Positions 24,401 to 32,537 of a stretch of DNA of 64,000 nucleotides are shown here, piece after piece. Numbering within the stretch: position 1 is the first letter of the stretch; every line of letters starts with the position of its first letter. The notes beneath the pieces were generated by a model. That model was not told where the DNA came from. It worked only from the letters and a program-made list of their open reading frames with translations, and did no database searches. The position numbers and the translations under genes were made by a program. Where the stretch lies: contig JALIZF010001819.1 in NCBI GenBank assembly GCA_029948255.1, positions 434,001 through 498,000 on the forward strand, written 5' to 3'. Source of the DNA: Telmatactis stephensoni (lineage: Eukaryota; Cnidaria; Anthozoa; Actiniaria; Isophelliidae).

Positions 24401-25877
24401 TTATTCTTCGATTTTTTTACTTGCCACAAGTCGTCCTCTCCTATTTAATCTTTATTTCAATCATTATTCTTCGATTTTTTTTACGCGCGAGAGAACGAGC
24501 CAGTCCCGCAAAAGTCAAAAATTAAAAAGCGGGGCTAACGACTTTGAGAAAGTCTAGGTGTATGACGGAACTAAGAAGGGCATTTCTATTAACTTTCGAG
24601 ATCAAACTGACTTACAAGAGACAAGGCCAAAACAAAACCAAAAAACCAAAACCAAACCAAAACCAAAAAACCAAAACAACAACAACAACAACAACAACAA
24701 CAATAAAAGAAAACACCCCCCAAAAAACAAACAAACAAACAAACAAACAAACAAACAAACAAACAAACAAGCAAACAAACAAACAAACAAATAAACAAAC
24801 AAACAAACAAACAAACCCTGCGAGTTAAAATTAGGTGCCTTAAAGACAAATGTCCTGCAATGAACCAAAACATTCTTGACATTATTCTTACAGGTGTTTA
24901 CATCATTGTCATCATCTTCCCACTGGTTATTGCCAATAACATCATAGTTGCAACGATGACTTGTCGCGCCATCAAACATGAGAACAAGGTACTCGTAACT
25001 TGGGTTCTTAGTAACTGCATCCCACGTTTGAGCAATTAGTATGGCGTCTATTCAGTATTAACGTGCATGATGAGACCTTAGGCAAAGGGCACTGAAGCAA
25101 AAAGGGTTTCACATTCAGTGCTGACTTAGGGCCCGTTCACATGATAGAGGGTGTCCCTATGTAGTAGGGATAACTCTTTTGTTTCCTTTTCTCTTGGGGA
25201 CACAAAACAAAAGAGTTATCCCTACTACATAGGGGTACCCTCTCTCATGTGAAAGGGCACCCAGGAACTTCAACTTTTCCTATTTCTATGGCTTGCGTCT
25301 TCTCTTTACGGGTGCCGCAACGTTTTAATTTCAGAGCCATGGCGACTCCAAAACTAAAACCAAAATCAAATGGGGAACTTTAGGACAAATTTTACATGCG
25401 CCCATGCATGGACTTCGTTAGACATAGACATTAGAAATATCACTTTTTTAATAGGTTTAAATCAACTTTAAAACGAATGACATTTTTATAGAATCTTAGC
25501 CTTTTATTGTATACACCTATTTCAAAAAAGGTTGTCACCGCTAAGAGCGATAGGCCATAGGTAATAGGTCATTCCAAGACCGCAAAGCACTATTGATTTC
25601 TAATTGATTTACATATGAATTGCCAAATATTTGATGGAAGAGTGTAAAGAAAGATTTAGGATGGCTTAATTAAGAAATCAATAGTGCTTTGCGGTCTTGG
25701 AATGACCTATTACCTATCGCCTATCGCTCTTAGCAGTATTTTATTTTGAGGACCCTCCTGAAAATCATCCTTGATGAGTGACGTTTCCTCCTAAAATATC
25801 ATCATCATCATTATTTAGTTATCATCATTATTATTGTAGAAGTTTCACAGTTATGCTCATACTGGCATGTTTCTACA

Positions 25878-25934
<57 letters not shown>

Positions 25935-26124
25935 TAATATTTGTTAAGGAGTATAAATCTTGATAAACGTATTCATTTGAAGTTTCAACTATTTGGATAA
26001 ATAGAATTTTAATATTTGTGAATTATTTAGAATTATTTATGCATAATTATTATTATTATTATTATTATCAATATTAATATTATTATTATTATCGAGTGAG
26101 ATATCACACTTTTTATTATTATTA

Positions 26125-26181
<57 letters not shown>

Positions 26182-27117
26182 TATAGAGTAAACGGTCATT
26201 GACTATATGCTGCTGCTAAATACGATGTGTTGGGAGTGAGAATGAGCATGACAAGGAGCTAGGGATTAGAGCAAAAAACTTTCAAAAATTCATGCTTTTC
26301 TGCAATCATTCCACAGACAAATACGCGAAGCTTATTTAGTGAGAATAAGCATGACAAGGAGCTAGGGATTAGAGCAAAAAACTTTCAAAAATTCAGGCTT
26401 TTCTGCAATCATTCCACAGACAAATACGCGAAGCTTATTTAGTGAGAATAAGCATGACAAGGAGCTAGGGATTAGAGCAAAAACTTTCAAAAATTCATGC
26501 TTTTATGCAATCATTCCACAGACAAATACGCGAAGCTTATTTAGTGAGAATGAGCATGACGAGGAGCTAGGGATTAGAGCAAAAAACGTTCACAAATTCA
26601 GGCTTTTATGCAATCATTCCACAGACAAATACGCGAAGCTTATTTAGTGAGAATAAGCATGACAAGGAGCTAGGGATTAGAGCAAAAAACTTTCACAAAT
26701 TCAGGCTTTTATGCAATCATTCCACAGACAAATACGCGAAGCTTGAATCCCCAGATGATGTCTAATCAACTTCGTAAAGAAAATGAAATCAAAGCCATCA
26801 AGACAATCGGTGCCATAGTGTTGCTGTACTCCTTGTGCTACTTACCCATCGCCATCTACGGCTACTTGGCCAATTACAGCGTGGTCTCAGAGTCAAGAAA
26901 CGATTGGTTTGGGTTCTTCGCGTTGTTGACCTTTTACGTCCCTGGGTTTTTCAACGCGATTTTCTTCGCTCTGCGAACGAAGCGATTCCGTCGTGCTCTT
27001 AAGCACTTTGTAGAGGATCCCTTTGGCGTTAGTGAAATACCGGCTGAGGCCACTGCTGTCAAAAAGTATATAATCACTCAAAAGCCACGTGCCAAACCAG
27101 CATCTAGCCAAAAATAG
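18439..27117 (+). CDS. Rhodopsin-like G protein-coupled receptor, three exons
   Basis: Exons 18439-18943, 24894-24988 and 26728-27117 join in phases 1 and 0 into a 329-aa seven-helix protein. Exon 1 holds TM1-TM4, including the TM2 motif LSSCVGDILAG and, after TM3, VDKLCAL where DRY is usual. Exon 2 holds TM5 (VYIIVIIFPLVIANNIIVAT). Exon 3 holds TM6 (LLYSLCYLPIAIYGYL), TM7 (FYVPGFFNAIFFALR, a weak NPxxY) and a basic cytoplasmic tail. It is probably a plasma-membrane receptor of class A; no ligand can be inferred. I chose the start at MAELEQG because it lies just before TM1; an in-frame ATG at 18337 would add 34 residues. Intron 1 contains a full antisense LINE. Intron 2 ends in five copies of the acceptor, of which only the last keeps the frame to TM7. 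Confidence 0.82.
19864..22869 (-). CDS. LINE ORF2: endonuclease plus reverse transcriptase
   Basis: One uninterrupted 1001-aa frame. Residues about 50-270 form an exonuclease-endonuclease-phosphatase domain (HSNIRSLNAN, LIGLSETKI, GGVGFFV, VIMGDFNIDLLN, LTDHLPN). After a linker, the reverse transcriptase spans about 540-810, with NNYRPISLLSIFNRLLEKLV, QFGFRPKHSTL, FLDLSKAFDTVNH, GVPQGSVLGPILF and the catalytic FADD box. The C-terminal region is the conserved tail seen after RT in CR1/L2-like elements. It copies the element's RNA into DNA at a nicked target. All catalytic motifs that I could check are intact and there is no stop or frameshift, so the copy could be young or still active. Confidence 0.92.
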   Translation of the reverse strand: MEMSQPLSLNDLAGLDPDTHLPVQSNFKYYSTQDFRNNYEISNCTSSKHFSILHSNIRSLNANFDNFTHMLSELDHGFSLIGLSETKIKSSNGSFENYSIPGYSFFSQPSISNAGGVGFFVSKNITSSLRRDLSCTQNDFESLWIEIECDLHHNIVCGVFYRHPNTNYESFFEYLCNCLEKVNNENKYCVIMGDFNIDLLNTSHSATEELLNTLETHFFSPHILQPTRITHHSATLIDNIFFNSITHHTISGNIYYDLTDHLPNFLIINKFSALPKQFKIYKRDYSHFNESDFLEEIKSIDWNKELSHFNDPSGRFDKFYSTLSSIVDKHVPCKQLSIKDIKQLSKPWITKGLRISIDVKNNLYRKYLRNRSLYYHNKFKTYRNKLNHLIKISKSCYYKKFFADNKSNLKNTWKGIREIVGYKRGNSNVPSKIITIDKVELTDCKAIANAFNEFFTNIGSSLANSIPPTSRSPFDFMPPPTAQSFQFSPISTNEIEKEIDNLSVKKSTGPYSIPIYLLKTIGKLISKPLSDIYNTSLSNGLVPDSFKLASVIPVFKKGSHLDVNNYRPISLLSIFNRLLEKLVFNRLLDFVNKNNILFNKQFGFRPKHSTLQAILSITDKIQCAVEEGAYSCGIFLDLSKAFDTVNHGILLQKLDHYGIRGTAQTWFFSYLSNRRQFVSLGNTKSDETSIHCGVPQGSVLGPILFLLYINDFQNSSDIFDFHLFADDSNLFYMNKNLHSLETIINSQLQRVNSWLCANKLLLNVDKSKFVVFHPVQKKIVYDIRLQIDNKYIKRETEMKYLGITLDSHLNWKSHISFVSSKIKRSIGIICKARHYVNLDILVNLYYCLIYPYLIYGIVAWGHTYQSTINPLLILQKKSLRLMTFSNFDAHSNPIFLKLKILKFPDLVFIYTALFMYDYDSNNLPSTFDSYFLQVNQKHRYSTRLASKNSYSLPKIKTNYGKFNIKFCGAKIWNSISESTKKLSRTKFKEMLSNDLLKTYVD
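23034..23873 (-). CDS. LINE ORF1: coiled-coil nucleic-acid-binding protein
   Basis: An intact 279-aa frame, 164 bases upstream of ORF2. Residues about 10-95 are heptad-like (KLDKIAELEKSVNFLSDSFD), which predicts a coiled coil. The middle (EIRGIPLS...VSHRLPS...IIVKFVRRDVRDKLY) resembles the RNA-binding core of L1-ORF1-like proteins. The C-terminal part (IFIAESLTRRNNDLLKR...KYGKIMLRKDG) resembles the domain shared by baculovirus FP-like proteins and many LINE ORF1s. It presumably coats the element's RNA. Family assignment is from memory of motifs, not from a search. Confidence 0.8.
   Translation of the reverse strand: MDQELKDSILKLIDSRLKPIYEKLDKIAELEKSVNFLSDSFDDLNKKVKETNSQYSKIIEENTRLLCYWNNTTNELEQIKQDIDDMEQYIRRECLEIRGIPLSHDQDQEEDTNEVVQKVGNLIGVNIGKDDISVSHRLPSYSKEKQDPSIIVKFVRRDVRDKLYRARTKLRNKTTRDLGIKRHATLPCEQSLPLPPSQPRATQKIFIAESLTRRNNDLLKRCLAKKKELGFKFLWTKYGKIMLRKDGSSPVYTIKTHKDLEKLPKLNGATGSNVTSGYD
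24374..24484 (+). repeat. Two direct copies of a ~50-bp block
   Basis: TATTTAATCTTTATTTCAAT... occurs at 24379 and again at 24442, 63 bases apart, each ending in a T-run. Short tandem duplication in intron 1 of the GPCR. Confidence 0.8.
24623..24816 (+). repeat. Compound microsatellite (AAAACC)n-(AAC)n-(AAAC)n
   Basis: Three simple repeats in series: AACCAAA-type units to about 24675, AAC units to about 24702, and about 24 AAAC units at 24721-24815. Six-frame ORFs here are artefacts. Confidence 0.95.
25128..25262. mobile_element. MITE with GGGCCCGTTCACATGA ends
   Basis: GGGCCCGTTCACATGA and its near-inverse TCATGTGAAAGGGCACCC terminate a 135-bp hairpin whose inner arms (CCCTATGTAGTAGGGATAAC) also pair. 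It lies in intron 2 of the GPCR. Confidence 0.8.
25539..25735. repeat. Fold-back element in GPCR intron 2
   Basis: The arm from ACCGCTAAGAGCGATAGG through TTCCAAGACCGCAAAGCACT is repeated inverted at the right end; about 75 bases per arm, nearly perfect. Confidence 0.85.
25877..26184 (+). repeat. (TTA)n microsatellites
   Basis: Two long ATT/TTA trinucleotide tracts (25877-25936 and about 26045-26180) with interruptions, in GPCR intron 2. The first follows TTCTACA and could be the tail of an eroded LINE. Confidence 0.9.
26235..26744 (+). repeat. 103-bp tandem array duplicating the GPCR exon-3 splice acceptor
   Basis: About five units of 102-103 bases. Each unit contains a pyrimidine-rich stretch, the acceptor CATTCCACAG and the first 17 bases of exon 3 (ACAAATACGCGAAGCTT). 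Potential exon starts are at 26317, 26420, 26522, 26625 and 26728. The first four then run into ATTTAGTGAGAAT, and only 26728 continues into the real exon. From 26317 the frame matches but meets TAG 42 codons later. From 26420 or 26522 the frame is offset by 2, and from 26625 by 1, with TAA soon after. Confidence 0.92.
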
Positions 27118-27165
27118 TGTACTAGTGCAAGCCCAGGGAATGTACAGCCCAAACTTTCCCAAGGG

Positions 27166-27205
27166 AAAGGGGGGGGGGGGGGGGGGGGGGGGGGCTAGGG
27201 GGGGC
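27166..27205 (+). repeat. Poly-G tract with GGGGGGCTAG units
   Basis: A run of about 26 G residues followed by CTAGGGGGGCTAG, shortly after the GPCR stop codon. Low complexity; the length is unreliable in assemblies. Confidence 0.9.
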
Positions 27206-27287
27206 TAGCTGTGAAGCCACAGGGGTCCTGGTTTTTGAGATTCCCTTCTGTAATAAAAGGACAAACGCACTATAAGACTCTGAATTT

Positions 27288-28240
27288 GGGTTTCCTGTGG
27301 CAGCACTCGTCGAAACTCGATCTCACATACAATAACATGACGATGAAGCTAGTGTACGTAACTGGCCGGGAGAGTATTTGATGTAATATATTTATAAAGA
27401 TATAATGAATAACACATAAAACAATAAATAGAACGACGATAGAAAACAATAGATTTCATGAATATCATACAACAACTTAGTGCTATGTAGGTTTTCCCGT
27501 ACTGTACTGACGTGATGCATCAAGTTACGTAACGCACTCGACTTAATACGTTACATAACTAATAATAACTAATAGTAACTAATATCGACTTATCAGAGTA
27601 TGTGATGATATCAACTTACGTCAACTTACGTAACGCACTCGACTTAATACGTTACATAGCTAATAATAACTAATAGTAACTAATATCGACTTATCAGAGT
27701 ATGTGATGATATCAACTTGCGTACACTCGAACGCACACGCGTGCACTGAAACGACTGCGCATTCCGTCGGCTTCCTGGAAGCCGACCAGCTTCTAGCTTT
27801 GCTTCTAGCTGAAGGAACTTCCGAATATAAATATAGTGCTTTACCTTTACCTTTTTAATTTTTCCAAAACAAAATTGCAAAGAAAATTAAACACAACAGT
27901 GTTGTGAGTGAAATTGTTGCTGTATTCACTAGTTTCACAATTAATTCTATGTCAGGGAAAAATTACGTGTATATATCCCAAACTTGGGCTTCCTGTGGTT
28001 TGCCGAATGAATCTATGGAAATGTTCGTCATCTTTCGCACTGCATTATGTTTTTCTCGGAATGTAACAAAAACTTAGAGGGTGTAAACGAAAGGCAGTTG
28101 AAGCATGCAAACTTCTGCAAGTTCACCAGATGAACGCAGAGACAGTCAGAGAATTCCTTATACATTCGATTTGAACCGCAACGTTTTGCACACGTGACTC
28201 TATGTTCGAGTTTCAATAAGTGTTGCCACAGGAAACCCAG
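27288..28240. mobile_element. Possible TIR element with GGGTTTCCTGTGGCA ends
   Basis: GGGTTTCCTGTGGCAGCACT (27288) followed by GAAACTCGA has an inverted counterpart at about 28205-28240 (TCGAGTTTC...TGTTGCCACAGGAAACCC). Inside lie another copy of the motif (27985) and a 101-bp tandem duplication. No transposase seen. The boundaries are a guess from the inverted motif. Confidence 0.45.
27527..27728 (+). repeat. 101-bp tandem duplication
   Basis: The block from ACGTAACGCACTCGACTTAA to TGATGATATCAACTT occurs at 27527 and again at 27628, almost identical. Confidence 0.9.
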
Positions 28241-28572
28241 AGAGTTTTAGTACAGTTTTATTACAGGAAATACTCTCAAAATCCGGGGTTCCTGTGGTGA
28301 ATCCTATTACAGACCTTTACTGGTTGTAAATAGTATTTAAAAAGTATTCCCTATCTTAGACAAAACTGATAAAGTTTGTAACCTACTTCAGCCAAGCACT
28401 GAAATTTAATCCTTTTGGGTAGCACAGTGCATACTGACTGTTTAAATAACTGTTTATTAAAGTATCCAATGAGAAAGAACAGTACAGGGCGCTCAAGCTG
28501 GGACCAAGCAGTTTCTTTCTTAGATAGATAGTGTTCTTTGTTCGAGGCTCCAAAGGAAGGATGGTACCTTGT

Positions 28573-29076
28573 CACTCTGGGCACTAACCTCCGAGGGCTA
28601 GCGTTAATGGTTAGGGTAGGGATTTCACGAGATGAGGAAAGGTTTATGAAATTAATTAAAGCCGGGGCACCTTTTTCACAGAAAGGCTAAGTGTTTTGCA
28701 GATCGACCTCAGGGTGGAGCCTTTTCATGTAAAGCTTGGCTGAGTACCCCAAGATAAGATAAGCTAAGCTAAGCTAAGCCCCGGCGGGAGCTAAGCTAAG
28801 CTAAGCTGAGCTGAGCTGAGCTGAGCTGAGCTGAGCTGAGCACTCTGGGCACTAACCTCCGAGGGCTAGCGTTAATGGTTAGGGTAGGGATTTCACGAGA
28901 TGAGGAAATTGAAAGGTTTATGAAATTAATTAAAGCCGGGGCACCTTTTTCACAGAAAGGCTAAGTGTTTTGCAGATCGACCTCAGGGTGGAGCCTTTTC
29001 ATGTAAAGCTTGGCTGAGTACCCCAAGATAAGATAAGCTAAGCTAAGCTAAGCCCCGGCGGGAGCTAAGCTAAGCT
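28573..29076 (+). repeat. Two 268-bp direct repeats, each ending in a pentamer tract
   Basis: Copies at 28573-28840 and 28841-29076 share the block starting CACTCTGGGCACTAACCTCC. Each ends in pentamer tracts that shift from GATAA to GCTAA to GCTGA units, with the island GCCCCGGCGGGA in the middle. The second copy leads directly into the GCTGG array. Confidence 0.9.
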
Positions 29077-30158
29077 GAGCTGGGCTGGGCTGAGCTGAGC
29101 TGGGCTGGGCTGGGCTGGGCTGGGCTGGGCTGGGCTGGGCTGGGCTGGGCTGGGCTGGGCTGGGCTGGGCTGGGCTGGGCTGGGCTGGGCTGGGCTGGGC
29201 TGGCTGGGCTGGGCTGGGCTGGGCTGGCTGGGCTGGGCTGGGCTGGGCTGGGCTGGGCTGGGCTGGGCTGGGCTGGGCTGGGCTGGGCTGGGCTGGGCTG
29301 GGCTGGGCTGGGCTGGGCTGGGCTGGGCTGGGCTGGGCTGGGCTGGGCTGGGCTGGGCTGGGCTGGGCTGGGCTGGGCTGGGCTGGGCTGGGCTGGGCTG
29401 GGCTGGGCTGGCTGGGCTGGGCTGGGCTGGGCTGGGCTGGGCTGGGCTGGGCTGGGCTGGGCTGGGCTGGGCTGGGCTGGGCTGGGCTGGGCTGGGCTGG
29501 GCTGGGCTGGGCTGGGCTGGGCTGGGCTGGGCTGGGCTGGGCTGGGCTGGGCTGGGCTGGGCTGGGCTGGGCTGGGCTGGGCTGGGCTGGGCTGGGCTGG
29601 GCTGGGCTGGGCTGGGCTGGGCTGGGCTGGGCTGGGCTGGGCTGGGCTGGGCTGGGCTGGGCTGGGGCTGGGCTGGGCTGGGCTGGGCTGGGCTGGGCTG
29701 GGCTGGGCTGGGCTGGGCTGGGCTGGGCTGGGCTGGGCTGGGCTGGGCTGGGCTGGGCTGGGCTGGGCTGGGCTGGGCTGGGCTGGGCTGGGCTGGGCTG
29801 GGCTGGGCTGGGCTGGGCTGGGCTGGGCTGGGGCTGGGCTGGGCTGGGCTGGGCTGGGCTGGGCTGGGCTGGGCTGGGCTGGGCTGGGCTGGGCTGGGCT
29901 GGGCTGGGCTGGGCTGGGCTGGGCTGGGCTGGGCTGGGCTGGGCTGGGCTGGGCTGGGCTGGGCTGGGCTGGGCTGGGCTGGGCTGGGCTGGGCTGGCTG
30001 GGCTGGGCTGGGCTGGGCTGGGCTGGGCTGGGCTGGGCTGGGCTGGGCTGGGCTGGGCTGGGCTGGGCTGGGCTGGGCTGGGCTGGGCTGGGCTGGGCTG
30101 GGCTGGGCTGGGCTGGGCTGGGCTGGGCTGGGCTGGGCTGGGCTGGGCTGGGCTGGGC
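29077..30158 (+). repeat. 1.08-kb GGGCT pentanucleotide array
   Basis: About 210 units of GGGCT, broken only by a few one-base slips: GGCT near 29200, 29225, 29410 and 29995, and GGGGCT near 29664 and 29831. The first few units still carry GAGCT variants. The long SPAQP-repeat frame on the minus strand is the array read as codons, not a gene. Runs of GGG every five bases could form G-quadruplexes. Confidence 0.97.
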
Positions 30159-30348
30159 CTCAAACTGTCAAAATTCCATCAAATTAAAACTTGCAGATAT
30201 TGTAGCGATGAAACACATCACATTGTCCGCCATCTTGAAATTGGCTTAGAAACCTAGCTTTTCGGTAAACAGGAAACCCAATAGTAGAAACACAGGAAGC
30301 CCGCACGAACGACAACATATGTTTAATATTCGACGGCGGCCGGAGTGT

Positions 30349-30374
30349 GATAAGATAAGATAAGATAAAATAAG
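30349..30374 (+). repeat. (GATAA)n short array
   Basis: About five GATAA units, the same pentamer seen at the head of each 268-bp repeat on the other side of the GGGCT array. Confidence 0.85.
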
Positions 30375-32537
30375 TGGCCAGTGGCCCTCAATAGAAATAT
30401 ACATAAAGAGATACAAATCAATCAATAAATAAGTAGATTTAAGTAGACAGATAAGTAGGTATCCAAGGGGATAGCCATGCTCGATAAACAAAGAAGATGC
30501 TTCAATCGGGAAAGGCATCCTCATTCCCAGGCCCTTCTCAGCTTTAAAGGGCCTGGGAACGAGGAAGTGGAAAAAGGGAGACACCGCGGCAAAAATGTAC
30601 CGCGACTTACTACGAAACGACCCTAATAAAAACTAAGCCACAAGCCAACGTTAGTCGCAAAGAAATCAGTTTGCGGTCATTGTAGATATTAAGTCGCCCG
30701 CCGTTTGCACCAAGTACTTTCCTGTTTACATCAATGATCAAAATTAAGCTCAAAGATGTGATACAGAGAAATCTATTGATAAATTTTTTTAAAACATTGC
30801 TTGGTATTCCTGTGGTGAAGACGCGGACGCGCTAAGCCCTTGTGCATGCGCAGTCGTTTTGCCATGGTGTGCAAAAGGGTACCTTTTACACTATAGACAT
30901 ATAAAAAGGATTAACATTTTGAGAAATGTAGCCAAGACTTAGGGCGGGGAGACTACGCATATACTAGAAACATGGGCTCACAAATGTAAATATTACCTGT
31001 ACGTACATGTATGTATGAAATATTCAAGCTCTGTATGGAAAATGTAAAACAAGTAGAAATAAAACGTTACATAAGAAATTAAGTCCATGTGTTAATTTGC
31101 ATTGTAGAAACAGTATAATGCTATATTATTTTATTGTAAAAATAGTAAATGCTTGTTGTCGTCAACTGGCTGATGCATCTACAATTTTTAGAATATAAAC
31201 ATTTGAAACCTGCTAACACAGAAAGAGATGTGTAGAAAGAAGCGAGAGTTCCCCCAAAAATTGGTGGGACAGACATTAAGAAAATATTCATTTCAAACCA
31301 GAATGTAGACAGTATTTACAAGTCTGATAAGAGGAAAATGAAGGGCCATTATAACAAATATAGGGGTCATGCAACACGATTCTTCTGACTGAATATACAT
31401 ATTCTAACGCAGAGTGTTACATGGTTCATGCTCCAACTTTGCTATTATAAATTTATGCCATATAAAACTAAATGAAACTTTAACATAATGTTGCTTAAGG
31501 AATCATACGGTGATAATCGTTCGAGCGGTTTTAAAGAAATAATAAATATGGAAGCACTCATATTTGAATTTCAAGTGCCTAAGTCAAAAGCGATGGTCTC
31601 GCTAGATGAATATTCGAATTGTTATTAGAATGAGACAATCCGCTCAAAACTCTCAAGGTTTATAGATTATGCTTTATAAGTCATTTTATTTAGTTATTAG
31701 TATACCGGGGATTCTCGTCGGAAAATTTGAAAATGGCTCCTCAAAGGTACCTGGGTGTTATCGAGGTGGGCGTGGCATAACACGCATGATTTTTATCCCT
31801 AAATTAAAAGATACCAACTCAAATGCAATAAAATATTGAAACGGTTAGGTGAAGGAGTTTCGACTTCTGCGGGTCTGAAAAAAAAAAACTTTTCGCAGTT
31901 TGGGTACGTTTTTCAATCCTGTTCCTCATTTTATTAATTATATAAATATTTATCAATCTATACAGAATTACATTTACATGTACATTAATCCTCCATCCAT
32001 AAATCAATCAATCTGTAAAATCAAAAATAAACTATAAGTGCTGAATATACGTGTGAATTAGACAATACACATACCGCATCTAGCTTTTTTGTCAGGGAAA
32101 GACGATACCGGTCAAGTCTCGCAGTAGCGTTGCACGATCCATAGCAGGGGTGTTACACGACGCAGCAACCCGGCCGAAAAGCGTTGTTGCAACAAGCGTT
32201 GTTTGCTCGCAATGATTTATCGAGACAAAACACAACCGCTTACGCGTGCAATATTCAATATGCTGCAGAGAAAATGTTCACACTTCCGAACTTTTCTGCA
32301 ACAAATTTTTGTTGTGGGAAATCGCTAACACATGATACACTCGGCTATTTTTCTCTCGCAACAAAATCTCTAAAGTTAGATTAGTACGACGTCGTACGTA
32401 TGTATCATTAAGTGACAGTGAAAGCTTTTCCTTTACGTAAAATAGATATTTCAATATCATGTATACTATCTTCATTCGCTAATTAAACTAATTTCCCCAA
32501 GAGAAGGCATGTTCACAGTATTGATTCTGACGTCTGC
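30375..32537. other. Gene-free region between the pentamer array and the zinc-finger gene
   Basis: AT-rich sequence without a supported gene. It has the CCTGTGG motif at about 30808 and short ORFs without domains. Nothing else stands out. Confidence 0.55.

Noticed and set aside
24544..24979. Several overlapping ORFs of K/T/N/Q or C/L/F/V repeats
   Set aside because: Artefacts of the AAAC, AAC and AAAACC microsatellites. They also overlap GPCR exon 2 in the wrong frame.
26235..26744. CRISPR-like array
   Set aside because: The 103-bp units are near-identical throughout, with no variable spacers, and they coincide with a eukaryotic splice acceptor in an animal gene.
29048..30163. 371-aa proline-rich ORF (SPAQP repeats), minus strand
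   Set aside because: It is the GGGCT pentamer array read as codons. Any long perfect pentamer without a stop gives such a frame, and it has no start context, domain or flanking exon.
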